Source: Deltaproteobacteria bacterium
GTDB taxonomy: Bacteria; Desulfobacterota; Syntrophia; Syntrophales; UBA5619
NCBI GenBank assembly: GCA_021372695.1
Contig: JAJFTY010000083.1
Location: 1-64,000, forward strand
Length of the DNA stretch: 64,000 nucleotides
Direction of reading: 5' to 3'
The stretch's first letter is position 1. Each line of letters starts with the position of its first letter. Positions 39,232 to 47,720 of this stretch are shown piece by piece. The position numbers were made by a program, and so were the translations under genes. The notes below the pieces were generated by a model that worked only from the letters and a program-made list of their open reading frames with translations, had not been told where the DNA came from and made no database searches.

Positions 39232-39816
39232 TTAAATTCTCTTTTCGATGATTTCATCGATGATGCCGTACTGCTTCGCCTGTTCACCCGTCATGTAATA
39301 GTCACGCTCGGTGTCGGCCATAATCTTCTCCAGAGGCTGACCCGTCAGGTTTGCCAGGATCTGATTCAGTTCATCCTTAAGCCGCAGGATCTCCCGTGCC
39401 TGGATATCGATGTCTGTTGCCTGTCCCTGAAATCCTCCCAAGGGTTGATGGATAAGAATTCTGGCGTGGGGCAGTGCGAACCGTTTACCCTTTTGTCCAG
39501 CTGCCAGAAGAAGCGCGCCCATGCTTGCGGCCTGTCCCATACAAACCGTCGATACGGCCGGTTTGATATAGCGCATTGTATCGTAAATCGCCATTCCGGA
39601 GCTGACATGTCCGCCAGGCGTATTCAGATAGAAGAAAATCTCCTTGTCCGGATCATCCGATTCCAGATAGAGTAACTGAGCGATAACAAGGTTTGCCACT
39701 TCATCGTCGATGGCCGTTCCCAGGAAAATGATGCGATCCCGGAGAAGCCTCGAATAGATATCGAATGCCCTCTCTCCACGTCCATCCTGCTCGACTACCA
39801 TAGGGATAAGACTCAT
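39232..39816 (-). CDS. clpP: ATP-dependent Clp protease proteolytic subunit ClpP
   Basis: Tetradecameric serine protease chamber working with ClpX. 194 residues. The catalytic triad is visible as Ser in [14 protein letters not shown], His in [14 protein letters not shown] and Asp in the DTERDYYM region. [20 protein letters not shown] is the substrate-groove segment. A short N-terminal propeptide may be removed before [12 protein letters not shown]. It starts two bases after the tig stop, implying coupled expression. Confidence 0.98.
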   Translation of the reverse strand: MSLIPMVVEQDGRGERAFDIYSRLLRDRIIFLGTAIDDEVANLVIAQLLYLESDDPDKEIFFYLNTPGGHVSSGMAIYDTMRYIKPAVSTVCMGQAASMGALLLAAGQKGKRFALPHARILIHQPLGGFQGQATDIDIQAREILRLKDELNQILANLTGQPLEKIMADTERDYYMTGEQAKQYGIIDEIIEKRI

Positions 39817-39818
39817 TT

Positions 39819-41150
39819 TTAGGCCTCCGCCATCTCCTTCTTCTCGTCTTTCTTAACTGCGGTCACCGTTGCATTTGCCTCCAGAAAGTCATAAGTTTTG
39901 CGGTTGATGATTTCACTCCGGATATTGTCGATCAGATCGTCCTTTTCAAGCGACTTTTTCAGCGTTTCATAATCCTGACCTCTCTGGACAGCGATCTCAC
40001 GAATCTTCTTTTCCACTTCATCGTCTCCCGCAGCCAAGCCTTCCTTACCGGCAATGGCCTTCAGCAGAAGCACCGTTCTGACAATCTTGGCAGCCTCATC
40101 CCGGAACTGATCGTGGAGCTTGAAACTGAACTCCGCTGCCTTCTTGGCATCCATCCCCCCTGATACCATTCGCTTCTGCATGTCGGACATCATATAGTAT
40201 ATCTGCCGCTCGATAAAAGAGTCGGGTACCTCGAAGGGGTTTTTCTCCAGGAGCTTGTCACCGATCTGTCTTTCAAAAGCGGCGGCCATCTTCCGCTTTT
40301 TCTCTTCTTCCTGGTTCCTCCGAATATCCTCCTTGAGGGCATCCAGTGTCTCGTATTTTTCAAAATTCTTGACGAATTGTTCGTCGATTTCTGGAAGTTT
40401 CTTGATCCGGATCCCCTTGACCAAAACTGTAAATTCGACATCTTTTCCCGCCAGATCCGCGGCATGATAGTCTTCCGGGAATTTGACGGCGACACATTTG
40501 GACTCGTCCTTTCTCATGCCGATTAGCTGCTCCTCAAAACCCGGCACAAAGGTCTTCGAGCCGATTTCAAGGAGGTAATTCTCCGATTTCAGCTCCTTGA
40601 GTTGCTTACCATCAACGGTTCCCGTGAAATCGATGGTAACGAAATCTCCCGAGAGGATCGCATGTTCTTCGGGGACCTCTTCCATGGTGGCAAACATCTG
40701 CCGTATTTCCTGCATCCGGGCTTCCAGCTCTTCCGCGGTCACGATGACCTCTTCTTTTTCCAGCTCAAGGCCTCGATAATCCTTCGGTTCAACGTTTGGC
40801 TCGACCTCGACGATCGCCGAAAAGGTAAAGTTCTTTTCCGCTTCGATTCCTTTCTGTTCGATTTCCGGCTGGGTCACCACCGGGAGTCCCTTCTCCTGCA
40901 GCGTTTCCCAGTAGAATCGGTTCACCAGATTGGATACCGTTTCTTCCTCGGCCTCCTCCCGATAATGTGCCTCCAGGATGCCCCGCGGTATCTTTCCCGG
41001 TCTGAACCCTTTGATTTTGGCCTTCTTCCCCACCTTCCGGTAGACCGCATCCAACTCGCTTTTTACATCAGCCCATGGAATGTCAAAGGATAGTTTCTTC
41101 TTCACACTGCTGATGTCATCAACTTTTACAGCGACACTGATGTCACTCAC
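39819..41150 (-). CDS. tig: Trigger factor
   Basis: Ribosome-bound chaperone and peptidyl-prolyl isomerase, 443 residues. The N-terminal ribosome-binding loop reads [15 protein letters not shown] (signature GFRxGKxP), the FKBP-like domain follows ([30 protein letters not shown]) and the C-terminal arms are helical. The start is GTG 41150 with GGGAG upstream. No terminator is visible between tRNA-Leu, which ends at 41196, and this gene, so it may be partly expressed from the tRNA promoter. Confidence 0.97.
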   Translation of the reverse strand: MSDISVAVKVDDISSVKKKLSFDIPWADVKSELDAVYRKVGKKAKIKGFRPGKIPRGILEAHYREEAEEETVSNLVNRFYWETLQEKGLPVVTQPEIEQKGIEAEKNFTFSAIVEVEPNVEPKDYRGLELEKEEVIVTAEELEARMQEIRQMFATMEEVPEEHAILSGDFVTIDFTGTVDGKQLKELKSENYLLEIGSKTFVPGFEEQLIGMRKDESKCVAVKFPEDYHAADLAGKDVEFTVLVKGIRIKKLPEIDEQFVKNFEKYETLDALKEDIRRNQEEEKKRKMAAAFERQIGDKLLEKNPFEVPDSFIERQIYYMMSDMQKRMVSGGMDAKKAAEFSFKLHDQFRDEAAKIVRTVLLLKAIAGKEGLAAGDDEVEKKIREIAVQRGQDYETLKKSLEKDDLIDNIRSEIINRKTYDFLEANATVTAVKKDEKKEMAEA

Positions 41151-41195
41151 GGCAATTTGCTCCCTTTCCTATAATGTATTCGGATAATCTACAGA

Positions 41196-41282
41196 TGGTG
41201 CGAGAGAGGGGAGTTGAACCCCTATCCGCTCAGGCGGGCTGGATCCTAAGTCCAGTGCGTCTACCAATTCCGCCACTCTCGC
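41196..41282 (-). tRNA. tRNA-Leu (UAG)
   Basis: Class II tRNA with a variable arm. Acceptor GCGAGAG pairs with CTCTCGC; anticodon stem CTGGA/TCCAG encloses CTTAGGA, anticodon TAG; variable arm CCCGCCTGAGCGGAT; T arm AGGGG-TTCAACT-CCCCT. CCA is encoded (41198-41196). It has its own strong promoter. Confidence 0.97.
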
Positions 41283-41298
41283 AGGTAGAAGCGACACT

Positions 41299-41327
41299 GT
41301 TATAAACACTGCCCCACGGGGTGTCAA
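41299..41327 (-). promoter_or_regulatory. Sigma70-type promoter for tRNA-Leu (and possibly tig)
   Basis: TTGACA (41322-41327) and TATAAC (41299-41304) with a 17-base spacer on the minus strand, eleven of twelve matches. Transcription would begin about ten bases before the tRNA 5' end. The spacer contains the palindrome CCCCGTGGGG. Confidence 0.78.
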
Positions 41328-41360
41328 TATCCATTATCGCAGAACATCTGCAAAATATTA

Positions 41361-41385
41361 AAAAACCGCCATTTCGGCGGTTTTT
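41361..41385 (-). terminator. Rho-independent terminator after tRNA-Pro
   Basis: A perfect 10-bp stem (AAAAACCGCC with GGCGGTTTTT) around a five-base loop. Because the stem ends in A and T runs, it can work in both directions; here it lies nine bases past the tRNA-Pro CCA end and upstream of the tRNA-Leu promoter. Confidence 0.88.
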
Positions 41386-41393
41386 ATTTTCAT

Positions 41394-41470
41394 TGGTCGG
41401 GGCGAGTGGATTTGAACCACCGGCCCTCTGAACCCCATTCAGATACGCTACCAGACTGCGCCACGCCCCG
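41394..41470 (-). tRNA. tRNA-Pro (GGG)
   Basis: Acceptor CGGGGCG pairs with CGCCCCG; anticodon stem TCTGA/TCAGA encloses ATGGGGT, anticodon GGG; T arm GGTGG-TTCAAAT-CCACT. CCA is encoded (41396-41394). A promoter is upstream and a terminator directly downstream, so it is a single-gene unit. Confidence 0.97.
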
Positions 41471-41495
41471 ACATGAATCAATTCGATACAGTGCG

Positions 41496-41524
41496 CTCTT
41501 ACCACCAACGCAAGGCCATGTCAA
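41496..41524 (-). promoter_or_regulatory. Promoter for tRNA-Pro
   Basis: TTGACA (41519-41524) and TAAGAG (41496-41501) with a 17-base spacer on the minus strand. The -10 is weak, but the location about 18 bases before the tRNA end fits. Confidence 0.55.
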
Positions 41525-41543
41525 GGACAGAGATACAAAATAC

Positions 41544-41572
41544 TTGAATTTGGACAATGATTGAAGTATACA
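41544..41572 (+). promoter_or_regulatory. Promoter candidate for the small transglycosylase
   Basis: TTGAAT (41544-41549) and TATACA (41567-41572) with a 17-base spacer, each four of six to consensus. The start would be near 41579, which rules against a translation start at the TTG at 41583. Confidence 0.45.
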
Positions 41573-41597
41573 TTTCCCGGAGTTGAGGCGAAATGCG

Positions 41598-42221
41598 ATG
41601 ATCGGAGGCCCTGTAAACAGAATGATGACGATGCCGATGAAGACGCTTTTCCTTGTTCTGGCGATTTTGTTCCTCGTCTCCGCCCCGTCCCCGGCCGACA
41701 TCTACAAATATACGGATGCCGAAGGGGTTATCCATCTCACCAATGTACCCACCGAACCCGACGTCCCCTATGTGCTCGTCATGAGAGAGAAGCGTGTCAT
41801 CCTGCAGTTAAAGGGGGATATCACAGCCTACGATGATTTGATCACGCGGGCCTCGGAGCGCTACCGTGTAGATTCCGCCCTGGTCAAAGCGGTGATCAAG
41901 GCAGAATCGAATTTCAATCACCGGGCCGTCTCTCCCGTCGGCGCCCGGGGACTGATGCAACTCATGCCGGCAACTGCGGCCACGCTCCAGGTCAAGGATT
42001 CATTTCATCCTGAAACCAATATCGACGGCGGCGTCCGGTACCTTCGCTACCTCATGAACCTATTCAACGGCAACCTTCCGCTTGTTTTGGCAGCCTACAA
42101 CGCGGGAGAAAATGCCGTGATGCGGTACAACAATCGTATCCCGCCTTATCCTGAAACACAGACCTACGTGAAACGCGTCCTGAATTATTTCAACGGATAC
42201 AGGAAGAGTGCCACCCCTTGA
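41598..42221 (+). CDS. Secreted lytic transglycosylase (DUF4124 plus SLT domain)
   Basis: Periplasmic murein transglycosylase of about 207 residues. A signal peptide (hydrophobic core TLFLVLAILFLVS) precedes a short DUF4124-like part (IYKYTDAEGVIHLTNVP) and then the SLT domain with catalytic Glu103 in IKAESNFNHRAVSPVGARG, LMQLMPATA and AAYNAGENAV. The exact start is unsure: ATG 41598 has GAGG upstream, while ATG 41637 would leave a tidier signal peptide. It is transcribed divergently from tRNA-Pro. Confidence 0.9.
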   Translation: MIGGPVNRMMTMPMKTLFLVLAILFLVSAPSPADIYKYTDAEGVIHLTNVPTEPDVPYVLVMREKRVILQLKGDITAYDDLITRASERYRVDSALVKAVIKAESNFNHRAVSPVGARGLMQLMPATAATLQVKDSFHPETNIDGGVRYLRYLMNLFNGNLPLVLAAYNAGENAVMRYNNRIPPYPETQTYVKRVLNYFNGYRKSATP

Positions 42222-42249
42222 AATGCAGGCGCGGATTTGAAATCCCTCC

Positions 42250-42813
42250 TCATGGCGTTCTCACCATCAGGTATCCTCTGAGAGCATTCAGTTTCTTTTC
42301 TTTGATCCCCGGGAGAGCCGTGAGATCCTCGAGCCCGCTGAATCCACCCGTTTTTGTTCTCAATTCGATTATCTGAGAGGCCATTCTCTCACCGATCCCG
42401 GGCACCAGGAATAACTCCGCCTCAGAGATGCGATTCAGGTCGACCGCCAGGCCCAGGGCCAGCTTTCTGACTGCCGCCATGTCGCCGATCGTCATCGCCC
42501 CTTGTGGAGAAAAGGTCAGGACAGAACCGTCGGAAATCTTGTCGGGGTCGATTTTCCTTTCGCGATTCTGCTCGGGAACTCCGGCGATGCGGAGCACATC
42601 CTGCGGATTTACCCCCTCTGGCAGAAAATAGATCCCATCTCCTCCGGCGGTACCGGAAACTTCCACAGCGATCAACGCCGGACCCTGACTTCCCCAAGGG
42701 GGCGTTGCTTCGCGGCCCGGCTGTCGTGTATTGAAAAGCGAGACTCCGTAGACGACCAATGAGACCAGCACTACGGCTGCCAATCCAATTCTCTGAGTCT
42801 CGGAAACCAGCAA
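42250..42813 (-). CDS. ComEA-like membrane-anchored helix-hairpin-helix protein
   Basis: A 187-residue protein with a transmembrane anchor (about 9-27), a SLBB-like segment (IAVEVSGTAGGDGIYFLPEG) and two helix-hairpin-helix motifs at the C-terminus (FLVPGIGERMASQII; TALPGIKEKKLNAL). This is the full architecture of the DNA-uptake protein ComEA, which binds incoming double-stranded DNA in the periplasm. No other competence gene is in the window, so natural transformation is not demonstrated. The start is TTG 42813, supported by a perfect AAAGGAG six bases upstream; the lysC stop is directly adjacent. Confidence 0.85.
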   Translation of the reverse strand: MLVSETQRIGLAAVVLVSLVVYGVSLFNTRQPGREATPPWGSQGPALIAVEVSGTAGGDGIYFLPEGVNPQDVLRIAGVPEQNRERKIDPDKISDGSVLTFSPQGAMTIGDMAAVRKLALGLAVDLNRISEAELFLVPGIGERMASQIIELRTKTGGFSGLEDLTALPGIKEKKLNALRGYLMVRTP

Positions 42814-44034
42814 TCAGGACTCCTTTCCGAGGTCGAAAGCTTCGTGAAGAACCCTGACGGCCAGTTCCGTGTATTTCGCCTCGATAACACAGGAAATCTT
42901 GATCTCTGAGGTGCTGATCATCATGATGTTGATCCCTTCGCAAGCAAGTGCCTGGAACATCCGGGCGGCGACTCCCGAGTGGCTGATCATGCCCACGCCG
43001 ATGATCGATACTTTTGCCACATTGTCATCGACTTCGATTTTTTCCGCACCCACCTCCTTCATCATGTCAGAGATGATGCGCGTCGCTTCCCGGATCTCTT
43101 TCCGCGATACCGTAAAGGTGAGGTCGGTATATCCCTGGATGCTCGCGTTCTGAATGATCATATCGACAAGAATGTTGTGCTCCGAAAGGGACGTAAACAG
43201 GCATGCCGCGACACCGGGTCGGTCGGGGACATGAATCACGGTGATCTTAGCCTGATCCCGGTCGTAGGTTACGCCCGCTACCACTTCCTTCTCCATGCCT
43301 TTCTCCTCTCTGGTCACCAAGGTTCCTCCTTCCTCTGAAAAAGAAGACTTGACATACACCGGCACATTGAATTTCTTCGCAAGCTCAACGGATCGCGGCT
43401 GCAATACTTTTGCCCCTGCCCTCGCCATCTCCAGCATCTCATCATAGGTGATGCGATCGAGCCTTCTGGCATTGCTGCAGATGTTCGGATCGGTGGTGTA
43501 GACCCCATCAACGTCGGTGTAAATATCGCAGACATCGGCTTTCAGTGCCGCGGCAAGCGCCACAGCGCTGGTATCGGATCCGCCTCGCCCCAGTGTGGTG
43601 ATGTTGTTATCGCCATCGATGCCCTGAAAGCCTGCCACGACGACGATTCTCCCCTTCTTCAACTCATCGCGGATGGTGGAAGTCTCCACATCCAGGATCC
43701 GGGCCTTCCGGAAGGCCTGATCGGTCAAAACCCGAACTTGAAACCCGAGGAAGGACTTTGCCGCGTGACCCATGCCGTTCAGCATGATCGCCAACAAAGT
43801 GACCGTGACCTGTTCACCGGTCGAAACGAGCGAATCGTACTCCCTGGGGTCGGGTTCATCCGCCGCTTTCTGTGCGAGTTGAATGAGACGATCCGTCTCG
43901 CCGGACATCGCCGACAGAACGACAACCACTTCGTTACCCGCATCTTTCTCCCTAATTACCTTTTTTGCCACATTCGCAATCTTTTCGAGATTTCCGACGG
44001 AAGTGCCGCCATACTTCTGAACCACAAGAGCCAT
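42814..44034 (-). CDS. lysC: Aspartate kinase
   Basis: First step of the aspartate pathway to lysine, threonine and methionine. 406 residues: kinase domain with [61 protein letters not shown]; then two ACT domains ([38 protein letters not shown]) that bind inhibitory amino acids. The length fits the monofunctional lysine/threonine-sensitive class. It lies three bases after tsaE; hom is elsewhere in the window (13.2 kb), so the two are not fused. Confidence 0.97.
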   Translation of the reverse strand: MALVVQKYGGTSVGNLEKIANVAKKVIREKDAGNEVVVVLSAMSGETDRLIQLAQKAADEPDPREYDSLVSTGEQVTVTLLAIMLNGMGHAAKSFLGFQVRVLTDQAFRKARILDVETSTIRDELKKGRIVVVAGFQGIDGDNNITTLGRGGSDTSAVALAAALKADVCDIYTDVDGVYTTDPNICSNARRLDRITYDEMLEMARAGAKVLQPRSVELAKKFNVPVYVKSSFSEEGGTLVTREEKGMEKEVVAGVTYDRDQAKITVIHVPDRPGVAACLFTSLSEHNILVDMIIQNASIQGYTDLTFTVSRKEIREATRIISDMMKEVGAEKIEVDDNVAKVSIIGVGMISHSGVAARMFQALACEGINIMMISTSEIKISCVIEAKYTELAVRVLHEAFDLGKES

Positions 44035-44037
44035 CAG

Positions 44038-44532
44038 TTAACACCCTCCTTCTTTGAGAATCCGTTGGTAGAAAGCGATTCGCTCCGAGCAACCGGAGAT
44101 CTCAATATTTCTTGCATATTCATCAATATAGGTCATGACAACAACGAGGGAACCGACTGGAACCGCCTCCCGGATCTTCTCCGCCCATTCGATAACCGTG
44201 ACACCGCTGCGGGAGAGATATTCGTCGTACCCCGTTTCCGGAAGGTCGCGGCAGCCGTTCAAGCGGTAAACATCCAGATGATACAGTGGTAATTGCCGTC
44301 CGGGGTATTCATTGATCAACGTGAAGGTCGGAGAGGTCACAGCATACCCATCAGGAACCCCTAGCCCGCGTGCAATTCCCTGAGTCAGACATGTTTTTCC
44401 GGCGCCCAGCTCCCCCGTCAGGGCAACGACGTCGCCCGCCCTCAGCCCCTCCGCCAGCAGCTGTCCTATCCTGACGGTCTCGTCCGGACTCTCGGATAAG
44501 AGTAAAATGGTCGTTTGTCCGTCCGGTGCCAT
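44038..44532 (-). CDS. tsaE: tRNA threonylcarbamoyladenosine biosynthesis ATPase TsaE
   Basis: ATPase that works with TsaB and TsaD in making t6A37 in tRNA. I start at ATG 44532 (164 residues), one base after the folP stop. Walker A is LTGELGAGKTCLTQGIARGLG, and the family marks SPTFTLINEY, LYHLDVYRL and VIEWAEKI are present. TsaD is encoded at 61.8-62.8 kb; TsaB and TsaC are not in this window. Confidence 0.95.
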   Translation of the reverse strand: MAPDGQTTILLLSESPDETVRIGQLLAEGLRAGDVVALTGELGAGKTCLTQGIARGLGVPDGYAVTSPTFTLINEYPGRQLPLYHLDVYRLNGCRDLPETGYDEYLSRSGVTVIEWAEKIREAVPVGSLVVVMTYIDEYARNIEISGCSERIAFYQRILKEGGC

Positions 44533-44533
44533 C

Positions 44534-45742
44534 TTACGCTCGCAGAATTGAGTCCGCCATTGCGGCAACCTTTTTCATCATGGGAACATCGTGAACCCTC
44601 ACGACATGTCCGCCGTTTAAAATTGCCGCCGTGACTGCTGCTGCCGTTCCCTCATCGCGTTCAGCCGGAGATCCGCCTGTGACTCTTCCGATAAAGGCCT
44701 TGCGGGAAGGGCCGACCAGAATGGGTCTTCCCAGGGTCTTGAATTCTCGAAGATGTCGGATGAGACGCATATTATCCTCGGCCGTTTTGCCGAAACCAAC
44801 CCCCGGATCGACCATGATCTGGGTCGGATCGATACCGGCATCGCCTGCCCGTTCAAGCCGCTTCCTCAAATAGGAGATGATCTCGCCTCGCAGGGAACGA
44901 TACGTTAGATCCCCCATCTGCATCGACTTGGGTCTTCCCCTCATATGCATGAGTATGACGGCGGCTCGGGTGTCGGATACGACTTTCGCCATGACCGCGT
45001 CAGATTCCATTGCACTAACATCATTGACGATTTCGGCGCCAGCCGACAGTGCCTCGCGTGCCACGCACGCCTTCATCGTATCGATGGAAAGCGGGAGATC
45101 GGTCTCGGCTGCAAGGGCGCGGATCACCGGGATGACCCTGCGCATCTCCTCCCCGGGGGAAACCGGGTCCGAACAGGGTCGGGTGGATTCTCCGCCGATA
45201 TCGATGATGTCCGCCCCTGCCTCCGCCATTCGGACCCCTTCCTCGACAGCGAGTTCCGGAAAGCCGAACCGACCGCCATCCGAAAAGGAATCCGGTGTCA
45301 CATTAATGATCCCCATGACGAGCGTTCGCTCTCCGATAAGGATCTTCCTGCGGCTGGTCCGAAGCTGAAAGCACTCCTTAATGATGTTCTCCAATATCTC
45401 CCGCAGCGGCGCAGAGATCGCCTTCAGTCCGAAGGGCATTGAAGCGATCCTGTCGGTGAACCGCTGCAATTGTTCGCGGCTCCCCATCAAGATCACGTCC
45501 GTCTTGTCGACCCTGCATTCAGGTGCTCCACGGGCAATGGCGGCATCCCCTCCCTGCAAGAGCATTTCCCGCCTGATGATGTTGGCGATCCTGCATTCCA
45601 GACCATCAATCACGACGTTCAGATGAAGCATCCTGGGAACCATCTCCTGAATGAGATCCGGATCCACATCGGTCTGTTTGAGCGCCTCAGCGGCGTCTTT
45701 TTCCGAGGTCAAATGCAGGAACCTCATTTCGTGTCCAGTCAT
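44534..45742 (-). CDS. folP: Dihydropteroate synthase with N-terminal extension
   Basis: Condenses para-aminobenzoate with dihydropterin pyrophosphate in folate synthesis. The catalytic barrel begins at about residue 137 with LVMGIINVTPDSFSDGG and contains IDIGGESTRPCSDPVSPGEE, DTMKACVAREAL, GAEIVNDVSAM and PILVGPSRKAFIG. The first 130 residues are an extra domain (core REMLLQGGDAAIARGAPECR, TDVILMGSREQLQRF) absent from E. coli FolP but found, as I recall, in clostridial and archaeal homologues. ATG 45742 has GGTAGG upstream; 402 residues. It leads the folP-tsaE-lysC-comEA-like transcript. Confidence 0.95.
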   Translation of the reverse strand: MTGHEMRFLHLTSEKDAAEALKQTDVDPDLIQEMVPRMLHLNVVIDGLECRIANIIRREMLLQGGDAAIARGAPECRVDKTDVILMGSREQLQRFTDRIASMPFGLKAISAPLREILENIIKECFQLRTSRRKILIGERTLVMGIINVTPDSFSDGGRFGFPELAVEEGVRMAEAGADIIDIGGESTRPCSDPVSPGEEMRRVIPVIRALAAETDLPLSIDTMKACVAREALSAGAEIVNDVSAMESDAVMAKVVSDTRAAVILMHMRGRPKSMQMGDLTYRSLRGEIISYLRKRLERAGDAGIDPTQIMVDPGVGFGKTAEDNMRLIRHLREFKTLGRPILVGPSRKAFIGRVTGGSPAERDEGTAAAVTAAILNGGHVVRVHDVPMMKKVAAMADSILRA

Positions 45743-45808
45743 GCTGTTACCTACCACAAACGAAAATTGAGCAAAAGAAAAAAGACGCTTCCTTTTTTCG
45801 AAGATAGA

Positions 45809-45836
45809 CCTTGTCGGCGAATATCCGTTGACAAGG
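45809..45836. repeat. Inverted repeat in the folP / DUF554 divergent region
   Basis: CCTTGTC (45809-45815) and GACAAGG (45830-45836) form a perfect 7-bp dyad with centres about two helical turns apart. The right arm overlaps the -35 box of the plus-strand promoter candidate. It could be an operator; no regulator is identified. Confidence 0.5.
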
Positions 45837-45857
45837 CCTCTCGGCATCCGCTAGAAG
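45828..45857 (+). promoter_or_regulatory. Promoter candidate for the DUF554 gene
   Basis: TTGACA (45828-45833) and TAGAAG (45852-45857) with an 18-base spacer. The -35 is perfect and the -10 four of six. The leader would be about 50 bases. Confidence 0.5.
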
Positions 45858-45914
45858 AACCCGAGAATAGTAGGATCGACCCGCCCGAACCTCACCAAAG
45901 GAAGGAAATTCACT

Positions 45915-46595
45915 TTGACGGGAACATTGGTTAACACAGGCGCCATCCTGGCCGGCAGCCTCATCGGAATGACGGCCGGGAAGCATCTCCCCGAAAGGCT
46001 CAAGACGATTGCGATGCAGGGGCTTGGTCTGTCGGTCATTCTGGTCGGGCTCAGGATGTCGCTTCCCGCAGAAGGTTCTCTTGAGGCTATCGGTTGTCTC
46101 CTGCTTGGAGCGTTGACCGGGGAACTTCTCCACATCGAACAGGGAGTCGAGCGCATCGGACATTCGCTGAAGAGACGAACCGGGTCCAACTCTTCAACGT
46201 TTGTGGAGGGGTTTGTCACCGCATCGATTCTCTACCTGACCGGGGCCATGGTGATCGTCGGCTCAATCCAGGACGGCACCGTGGGCGACGCAAGCACCCT
46301 TTATATCAAATCGCTTCTCGACGGCGTGGCCTCTGTAGCGCTCTCTTCGACCTTTGGCATCGGGGTTGCGTTTTCGGCTCTTTCGGTGCTGATCGTTCAG
46401 GGCGCCATTACTCTGCTCGCCTCCCATCTTGATTTTCTGAAAGAGCTCCATGTCCTGAACGCCGTCACCGCAACAGGAGGTTTGATGATCCTCGGCATCG
46501 GCATCAACCTCCTGGGAATGGCGCGGATCCGAATCGGGAATTTTCTCCCGGCGCTCCCTTTCGCCATCATCTGGGCCGTCCTATCCAAATTGTGA
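45915..46595 (+). CDS. DUF554 family membrane protein
   Basis: A 226-residue membrane protein with about six hydrophobic segments, starting TLVNTGAILAGSLIGMTAGKHLPERLK, which is typical of DUF554 (YdfK/YqgA-like). EGFVTASILYLTGAMVIVGSIQDG is the other conserved part. The function is unknown; a transport role is often guessed. The start is TTG 45915 with AAGGAA upstream. It is divergent from folP. Confidence 0.88.
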   Translation: MTGTLVNTGAILAGSLIGMTAGKHLPERLKTIAMQGLGLSVILVGLRMSLPAEGSLEAIGCLLLGALTGELLHIEQGVERIGHSLKRRTGSNSSTFVEGFVTASILYLTGAMVIVGSIQDGTVGDASTLYIKSLLDGVASVALSSTFGIGVAFSALSVLIVQGAITLLASHLDFLKELHVLNAVTATGGLMILGIGINLLGMARIRIGNFLPALPFAIIWAVLSKL

Positions 46596-46734
46596 ATATG
46601 CAATGAACCGTGTTATCAGATGTAGAAAAGCAAGATCGGTGTCATCGATTTGATTGCAGAGCATATCAAGATGGGTGCTCGAAAATGGGCATAGAGAAAC
46701 CCAGAAGATGCCTTTAAAGGAGGAATGGAGGGTC

Positions 46735-47691
46735 ATGGAATATAGGTTGCTGGGCAATACAGGGGTCAAAGTATCTCAGCTGTGCATGGGCACGATGACA
46801 TTCGGCAAGGAAGCCGACAGGGCCGCTTCTTCATCTATTTTCAGACGCTGCCGGGAGGCGGGGATCAATTTTTTCGATTGCGCGAACAACTATGCCGGCG
46901 GCGAAGCCGAAAAGATCCTGGGTGAACTGATCCAGGACTGCCGCCGGGAAGTCATCATCACGACCAAGGTATTCAATCGCGTCGGTGCGGATATCAATGC
47001 CCGCGGGACATCACGCCGCCACATCATGGCTTCCGTCGAAGAGAGCCTGAGGCGACTGAAGACGGATTATATCGACTTCTACTTTTTGCACCACTTCGAT
47101 CCCGATCCCGATATGGAGGATTCCTTGCGAGCCATGGACGATCTGGTGAGGCAGGGAAAGATCCTCTATCCGGCGGCAAGCAACTATGCGGCATGGCAAA
47201 TCATGAAAGCCCGTGCTGCCTCGAAAAGGGAGGGATGGAGCCCCATCCGTTGCATCGAACCCATGTACAATCTGGTCAAGCGTCAGTCGGAGGTTGAGAT
47301 TCTACCCATGGCGTCCTCTGAACAGTTGGGGGTGATCACATACGGTCCGCTGGCCGGTGGGTTGCTGACGGGGAAATATCTTCGCGAAAACGCCGGTTCG
47401 ACCGGCAGATTCAAGGAAAACGAGAAATATGTAAAAAGATATGCTGATGCCGCGATCCATGAAACAGTAAAAAAATTCGTGCAGTTTGCCGAGAGGAATC
47501 ATTACAGCCCCGCAGCCTTGGCGGTGTCGTGGGCGGGCCATCATCCCGCAGTCACCGCCCCCATCATCGGCGCACGCAATATCAATCAATTGGAGGAATC
47601 GCTCAAATCCCTGGATGTGGCTATGACGGATGAACTATATCGTCTGATCTGCGATCTGTCCGTTGTGCCGCCATCGGCGACAAACCGCTGA
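46735..47691 (+). CDS. Aldo/keto reductase
   Basis: NADPH-dependent oxidoreductase of the AKR barrel fold, 318 residues. It begins MEYRLLGNTGVKVSQLCMGTMTFG; the tetrad is Asp and Tyr in FFDCANNYAGGEAE, Lys in VIITTKVFN and His in FYFLHHFDPDPDME. GYxxPxxR cofactor contacts are represented by SWAGHHPAVTAPIIGARN near the C-terminus. GGAATGGAGGG precedes ATG 46735. The substrate is unknown; the family includes reductases of sugars and aldehydes. Confidence 0.93.
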   Translation: MEYRLLGNTGVKVSQLCMGTMTFGKEADRAASSSIFRRCREAGINFFDCANNYAGGEAEKILGELIQDCRREVIITTKVFNRVGADINARGTSRRHIMASVEESLRRLKTDYIDFYFLHHFDPDPDMEDSLRAMDDLVRQGKILYPAASNYAAWQIMKARAASKREGWSPIRCIEPMYNLVKRQSEVEILPMASSEQLGVITYGPLAGGLLTGKYLRENAGSTGRFKENEKYVKRYADAAIHETVKKFVQFAERNHYSPAALAVSWAGHHPAVTAPIIGARNINQLEESLKSLDVAMTDELYRLICDLSVVPPSATNR

Positions 47692-47720
47692 CATCGAGCG
47701 TTCCCGGGAGCAGAGTCGTT

